In this document: positions 61,007 through 64,000 of the stretch, piece after piece
Position numbering within the stretch: the first letter of the stretch is position 1
Layout of the letters: each line of letters opens with the position of its first letter
DNA from: an uncultured Acidimicrobiaceae bacterium
GTDB taxonomy: Bacteria; Actinomycetota; Acidimicrobiia; Acidimicrobiales; SZUA-35
Direction: 5' to 3'
Length of the DNA: 64,000 nucleotides
NCBI GenBank assembly: GCA_947259095.1
Contig: CAMYLA010000004.1
Location: 1-64,000 of the forward strand
The notes under the pieces: generated by a model
Database searches by the model: none
Told to the model about the DNA's origin: nothing
What the model saw: only the letters and a program-made list of their open reading frames with translations
Position numbers and translations under genes: made by a program

Positions 61007-62167
61007 GTGAGCGACCGAACGAGGGTGGAGGACCCAACCCCGGCCGACCGGGCCCGGCCCCTGCTCGACGGCGTGGCAGCGGCGGCCGAGGACAGCCAGG
61101 CCCGGCGGCAACCGGTCGAATCGGTGATCCGGGCCTTCGCCCGGTGCGGTTTGCTTCGCATCCTGGCCCCGGCTCGCTACGGCGGCGAGGAGGCGACCGG
61201 TCGCCAGTTCCTGGAGCTGGTCGAGGCCGTGGCCCGGGTCGACGGCTCGGCGGCGTGGACGGTCATGACCCTCAACGAGGAAATGGAGATCGCCTGCGCC
61301 TACCTCCCGGCCGAGCACATGGCTTCGGTGGTCGGGTCGCAGCCTCCGGTGGTGATCGCCGGCGCCGGCGCCCCGATCGGCCGCGCCGTAGCCGTCGACG
61401 GTGGCTGGCAGGTGACGGGACGGTGGCCGTTCGTGACCGGTGGCCCGTGCGCCGACGTCATCGTTCTCGGCACGATCATCGATGGGCCGAAGCCAAGGTC
61501 GCTGTGTTACGTCCTGGTGCCGGCCGACGAGGTCGACATCCTCGACACCTGGGACACCGTGGGATTGCGGGGCACCGGGTCCCACGATGTGGAGCTGCAC
61601 GACCTGTTCGTGCCGGCTCAGCGGGCCGGGCTGACCACCGGCACCGATCACACGGTGCCGGACGGTCCGTTGTTCCGGCTGCCGGCGTCGCTGCGGTTCC
61701 CGTTCCCCAAGGTCGGGGTTGCGGCCGGTATCGCCCGCGGTGCGCTTGACGCCTTCGTCGAGCTGGCCGAAACCAAGCGGGCCCGGCTCGGGAATCGAAC
61801 ACTTCGGGACCAGCCGGACGCCCAGCTGGCGGTTGCCGAGGCCGAAGCACTGCTCGGCTCCGGCCGGGCCTTCGCCATCGAGATGTTGGAGACGGTCTGG
61901 GGGCTGGCGATGAACGGCGAACCGATCCCGGCCCCCGTCCATGCCAGGACCCGCCTGGCCTGCACCACCTCGGTCGCCAATTCGGTGCGGGCGGTGGAGT
62001 TGCTGGCCACTGCGGCCGGCACGACCGCCAATCGTCGGGGCCATCCGCTGCAACGTCGCCTGGCCGATGTGCGGGCGGTGCCCCAGCACTTCATGGTCGG
62101 CGGGTATCACCGGTTGTCGGCCGGTCAGGTGCTCCTCGGTCTGGAGGCCGACGACCCGGCCTTCTGA
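61007..62167 (+). CDS. Acyl-CoA dehydrogenase family protein (flavin monooxygenase-like)
   Basis: About 386 residues. PTPADRARPLLDGVAAAAEDSQARRQPVESVIRAFARCGLLRILAPARYGGEEATGRQFLELVEAVARVDGSAAWTVM is the N-terminal helical domain; WQVTGRWPFVTGGPCADVIVLG the beta-barrel, and WDTVGLRGTGSHDVELHDLFVP precedes the C-terminal four-helix bundle. The combination of AAWTVM and RGTGSHDVEL with QVTGRWPFVTG is typical of the two-component flavin-dependent hydroxylase branch (HpaB/HsaA-like) rather than of true dehydrogenases. GTG 61007 fits the family start and follows GGAGGAGAGG; ATG 60920 would add 29 low-complexity residues. Neighbours give no pathway. Confidence 0.82.
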   Translation: MSDRTRVEDPTPADRARPLLDGVAAAAEDSQARRQPVESVIRAFARCGLLRILAPARYGGEEATGRQFLELVEAVARVDGSAAWTVMTLNEEMEIACAYLPAEHMASVVGSQPPVVIAGAGAPIGRAVAVDGGWQVTGRWPFVTGGPCADVIVLGTIIDGPKPRSLCYVLVPADEVDILDTWDTVGLRGTGSHDVELHDLFVPAQRAGLTTGTDHTVPDGPLFRLPASLRFPFPKVGVAAGIARGALDAFVELAETKRARLGNRTLRDQPDAQLAVAEAEALLGSGRAFAIEMLETVWGLAMNGEPIPAPVHARTRLACTTSVANSVRAVELLATAAGTTANRRGHPLQRRLADVRAVPQHFMVGGYHRLSAGQVLLGLEADDPAF

Positions 62168-62239
62168 TGCCAATCCGGTGCCGGGGCTCTGTGGTCCGAG
62201 CCGGGGTGGATCGACCCGGCACCCGATCGGCTGGAGGCC

Positions 62240-62545
62240 TCAGCCCTGTTCGATGTGGGCCTTGACGGCATCGCCGGCGTCGTTGAGCCAGCCGTTGGAA
62301 TCGGCGAACTCCAGCATCTTGGCGAATCCGGATTCCCATGCTGCGGTGGCGGCGTCCCCGGCCAGGGTGCGGACGGCGTCGATCTTGACGAAGACGTGAT
62401 CGTCTTGCGATGCGGCTTCGCCGTGCGGCCCCAACGCCTCGAGCACCGCTGCGGCGTCGGGATCGGTGGCCTGGACGTCGAACGCGGTGAACTCGGTCGG
62501 CTTGTCGAGGCCAAGGGTGCCGTCGTCGGAGATGGTGATGTGCAC
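62240..62545 (-). CDS. Hypothetical small acidic protein
   Basis: 101 residues, acidic, starting MHITISDDGTLGLDKPTEFTAFDVQ and including FVKIDAVRTLAGDAATAAWESGFAKMLEFADSNGWLNDAGDAVKAHIEQ. No signal peptide, membrane helix or known motif. GTG 62545 is preceded by TAGTGT and seven bases (minus strand), so it is probably leaderless. The product is not recognised; a longer frame to 62611 has no start support and is basic. Confidence 0.65.
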   Translation of the reverse strand: MHITISDDGTLGLDKPTEFTAFDVQATDPDAAAVLEALGPHGEAASQDDHVFVKIDAVRTLAGDAATAAWESGFAKMLEFADSNGWLNDAGDAVKAHIEQG

Positions 62546-62552
62546 CGGGGTG

Positions 62553-62558
62553 ACACTA
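62553..62558 (-). promoter_or_regulatory. -10 element of a probable leaderless promoter (small acidic protein)
   Basis: TAGTGT on the minus strand, seven bases before GTG 62545. Confidence 0.45.
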
Positions 62559-62645
62559 GTTCGACCCCGACCCGGGTCCTGATTCGGCCGCCGGTTCGGC
62601 CTCGATGCCATCGACGTCGGTACCGATGGCGTTGCCAGGCAGAGG

Positions 62646-63428
62646 TCAGCGGCCGGGGAGGCTCAGCCTGGTGCCGGTCGGGTTGACCCTGGTGGTGGCG
62701 GTCCGCTGCACGAACCCGACATCGTCGACCGAGGTGTTGGTGTTGGCACAGCCACCGTTGCTGAACGTCTGGTAGTTCAACCGGACCGACGATGCCCGGA
62801 TCGCCTCGCCCCCGATCGAGCGGGCCTCCAGGTCCGACCAGCGGACAACGACCGGTGGATGGTCGCAGTGGGCGAAGACCTCGCTCCACACCATGGGGGT
62901 CAACAGGCTGTCGGCCTCCGGCCAGAGATCCCGGACGACGGTTTCGTCCCCGGTCTCCAGATCGGTGATCGAGCCGCGCCAGCCCCGCTCCGGTGACCGG
63001 TGGATCCTGTGGCGATAGGCCCGGCCCGGCCGCCACCGGTAGGTCCGGGTGTTCTGGTTGTCCAGCGCAGAGGGCAGCGCCGAACCCGAGCCCGCCAGTT
63101 CGCCGCCCCGGTCGGCGTAGCCGCCCCAGTTCACCGCCCCACCTCCGGGGTACCGGGGGTGGTACTGCAACCCGAAGTGGGCGCCACCGGTCCTGGCCTG
63201 GCCGTTCATGAAGCTGACCTGGAGGGCCCAGAAGTACAGCATCGGCACCGTCGGCGGCGCCAGAACCTCGAACGTGGCCGACACCTCGATCAGCGGTACC
63301 GGCGGCACCTCCCAGCTGAGATGGAACGACGACGCCCCGTTGCTCGATGTCGGTGGCCCGGTGGTGCGGCCCGGCACGCCACCCGAACCGGGGATCACCA
63401 GTTTCCGCAACCACGACCGCAACGCCAT
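62646..63428 (-). CDS. Hypothetical protein, possibly DUF3472-like
   Basis: 260 residues from ATG 63428 (MALRSWLRKLVIPGSGG). Rich in Trp, Tyr and Gly with beta-strand character: LYFWALQVSFMNGQARTGGAHFGLQYHPRYPGGGAVNWGGYADRGG, YRWRPGRAYRHRIHRSPERGWRGSITDLETGDETVVRDLWPEA. These stretches resemble the order of elements in DUF3472 lectin-like proteins, but the match is weak. No signal peptide is seen. A Cys occurs in GGCANTNTSVDDVGF. Codon use matches its neighbours. Function unknown. Confidence 0.65.
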   Translation of the reverse strand: MALRSWLRKLVIPGSGGVPGRTTGPPTSSNGASSFHLSWEVPPVPLIEVSATFEVLAPPTVPMLYFWALQVSFMNGQARTGGAHFGLQYHPRYPGGGAVNWGGYADRGGELAGSGSALPSALDNQNTRTYRWRPGRAYRHRIHRSPERGWRGSITDLETGDETVVRDLWPEADSLLTPMVWSEVFAHCDHPPVVVRWSDLEARSIGGEAIRASSVRLNYQTFSNGGCANTNTSVDDVGFVQRTATTRVNPTGTRLSLPGR

Positions 63429-63450
63429 GGGCCCCACTGTGCCACGGCGA

Positions 63451-63456
63451 TAGCCT
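63451..63456 (+). promoter_or_regulatory. -10 element of a probable leaderless promoter
   Basis: TAGCCT, six bases (GCCGGC), then the ATG at 63463 of a 25-codon frame coupled to the AlkZ-like gene. Confidence 0.5.
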
Positions 63457-63462
63457 GCCGGC

Positions 63463-63540
63463 ATGGATCGACCCGCCCCCGACGTTGCATCACCGCCGGC
63501 GAAGGCTGATCATCGGACCGTCGACGACATCGCCACCTGA
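63463..63540 (+). CDS. 25-residue leader peptide upstream of an AlkZ-like gene
   Basis: ATG 63463 to TGA 63538-63540, encoding MDRPAPDVASPPAKADHRTVDDIAT when read in two parts of 20 and 5 residues. Its stop overlaps the next ATG by one base (TGATG), and a -10 hexamer lies six bases before its ATG. It could be a short coupled leader peptide or simply a frame in the 5' region. No homology can be seen. Confidence 0.35.
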   Translation: MDRPAPDVASPPAKADHRTVDDIAT

Positions 63541-64000
63541 TGGCCACCATCAGTCTGGCCCGGGCCAGACGGATCGCGCTGGCGGCCCAGGGATTCAACG
63601 ATGCGAAACCGAAGGGTCCCGCCGACGTCCGCCATTTCCGTCGAGCGATGGATCGCATGACGATCCTCCAGCTCGACTCTGTCAACGTGGTGTGCCGGAG
63701 CCACTACCTGCCGATGCTGGCCCGGCTCGGCCCGTACGACCGGGATCGGCTCAACCGTTACCTCTACCATTCCGGCGAGCACTTCGAGTATCTGAGCCAC
63801 GAGGCGTCGATCACCTCCCAGGATCACCAGCCGTTGCTCCGGCCCCGGGCTCGGGCCGCCAAGCGCTGGGTCCGCCGGATCGAAGCCGAACTGCCAGACT
63901 ACATCGCCGCAGTGTTGGCGGAGGTGTCGGAACGGGGCCCGGTGTCGGTCAAGGACCTGCGCGACCCCGGCGGTCGGACCGGGCCATGGTGGGGTCATTC
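63540..64000 (+). CDS. AlkZ/YcaQ-family winged-helix protein, N-terminal part (partial)
   Basis: The gene runs off the window after ~153 codons. MATISLARARRIALAAQGFNDAKPKGPADVRHFRRAMDRMTILQLDSVNVVCRSHYLPMLARLGPYDRDRLNRYLYHSGEHFEYLSHEASIT is the N-terminal winged-helix region of the crosslink-repair DNA glycosylase YcaQ family (LQLDSVNVVCRSHYLP is the family hallmark). YcaQ/AlkZ2 enzymes open alkyl or nitrogen-mustard interstrand crosslinks. This is a different subgroup from the gene at 23212-24432. The ATG overlaps the stop of the 25-codon frame. Catalytic residues lie beyond the window edge. Confidence 0.88.
   Translation, partial: MATISLARARRIALAAQGFNDAKPKGPADVRHFRRAMDRMTILQLDSVNVVCRSHYLPMLARLGPYDRDRLNRYLYHSGEHFEYLSHEASITSQDHQPLLRPRARAAKRWVRRIEAELPDYIAAVLAEVSERGPVSVKDLRDPGGRTGPWWGH

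Overview
The window is a chromosomal segment from a high-GC Gram-positive bacterium, most likely an actinomycete relative of the class Acidimicrobiia. The evidence is the strongly G/C-ending codon use, many GTG and several probable TTG/CTG starts, a zinc-type S14, a CIRCE-controlled groES-groEL pair, and the actinobacterial order rplM-rpsI-glmM-glmS-acpS-nnr ... tsaE-tsaB-rimI-tsaD ... groES-groEL. The class assignment is an inference from gene content.

Layout. 1-532: end of tuf, then rpsJ and an intrinsic terminator. 533-11105: a 10.6 kb accessory block (ASCH-like protein, PEP-mutase-family lyase, AEC transporter, secreted M28 peptidase, HAD plus APH(6)-type kinase pair, SDR, MaoC, NarL-type two-component system) that separates rpsJ from the rest of the S10 operon. 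11375-21041: S10/spc ribosomal protein operon rplC to rplO, mostly with overlapping stop/start codons. 21046-23166: terminator, then secY-adk. 23212-29389: a second accessory insert (AlkZ-like protein, MFS transporter, frameshifted DUF4153 membrane protein, OmpR-type two-component system) where map would usually lie. 29735-33828: infA-rpmJ-rpsM-rpsK-rpsD-rpoA-rplQ-truA. 34034-42362: rplM-rpsI, glmM, a 1149-residue GlmS variant, acpS, an unknown gene and nnr. 42497-50114: frameshifted QTMAN-like glycosyltransferase, P1 peptidase, two PLP enzymes, and the t6A/RimI operon tsaE-tsaB-rimI-tsaD. 50383-58623: MacB-like ABC exporter, sigma-like protein, exported protein, HAD and a pair of PH-domain membrane proteins. 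58736-60807: CIRCE, groES, groEL, terminator. 61007-64000: acyl-CoA-dehydrogenase-like protein, two unknown proteins and the start of a second AlkZ/YcaQ-like gene.

Most of the window is the translation machinery (30S and 50S proteins, IF-1, RNA polymerase alpha, SecY, tRNA pseudouridine and t6A modification) plus cell-wall precursor synthesis (GlmM, GlmS) and chaperonin. The most unusual observations are: three tandem, overlapping 9-codon minicistrons bridging rplF and rplR; an infA that only gives a normal IF-1 N-terminus from a CTG start; long acidic or low-complexity tails on L22, S3, S17 and L4; an almost doubled GlmS; a DUF3524/QTMAN-type glycosyltransferase; and a recurring -10 hexamer (TANNNT) exactly six bases before start codons, which points to leaderless mRNAs. 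No tRNA, rRNA, CRISPR array, insertion sequence or prophage was recognised.
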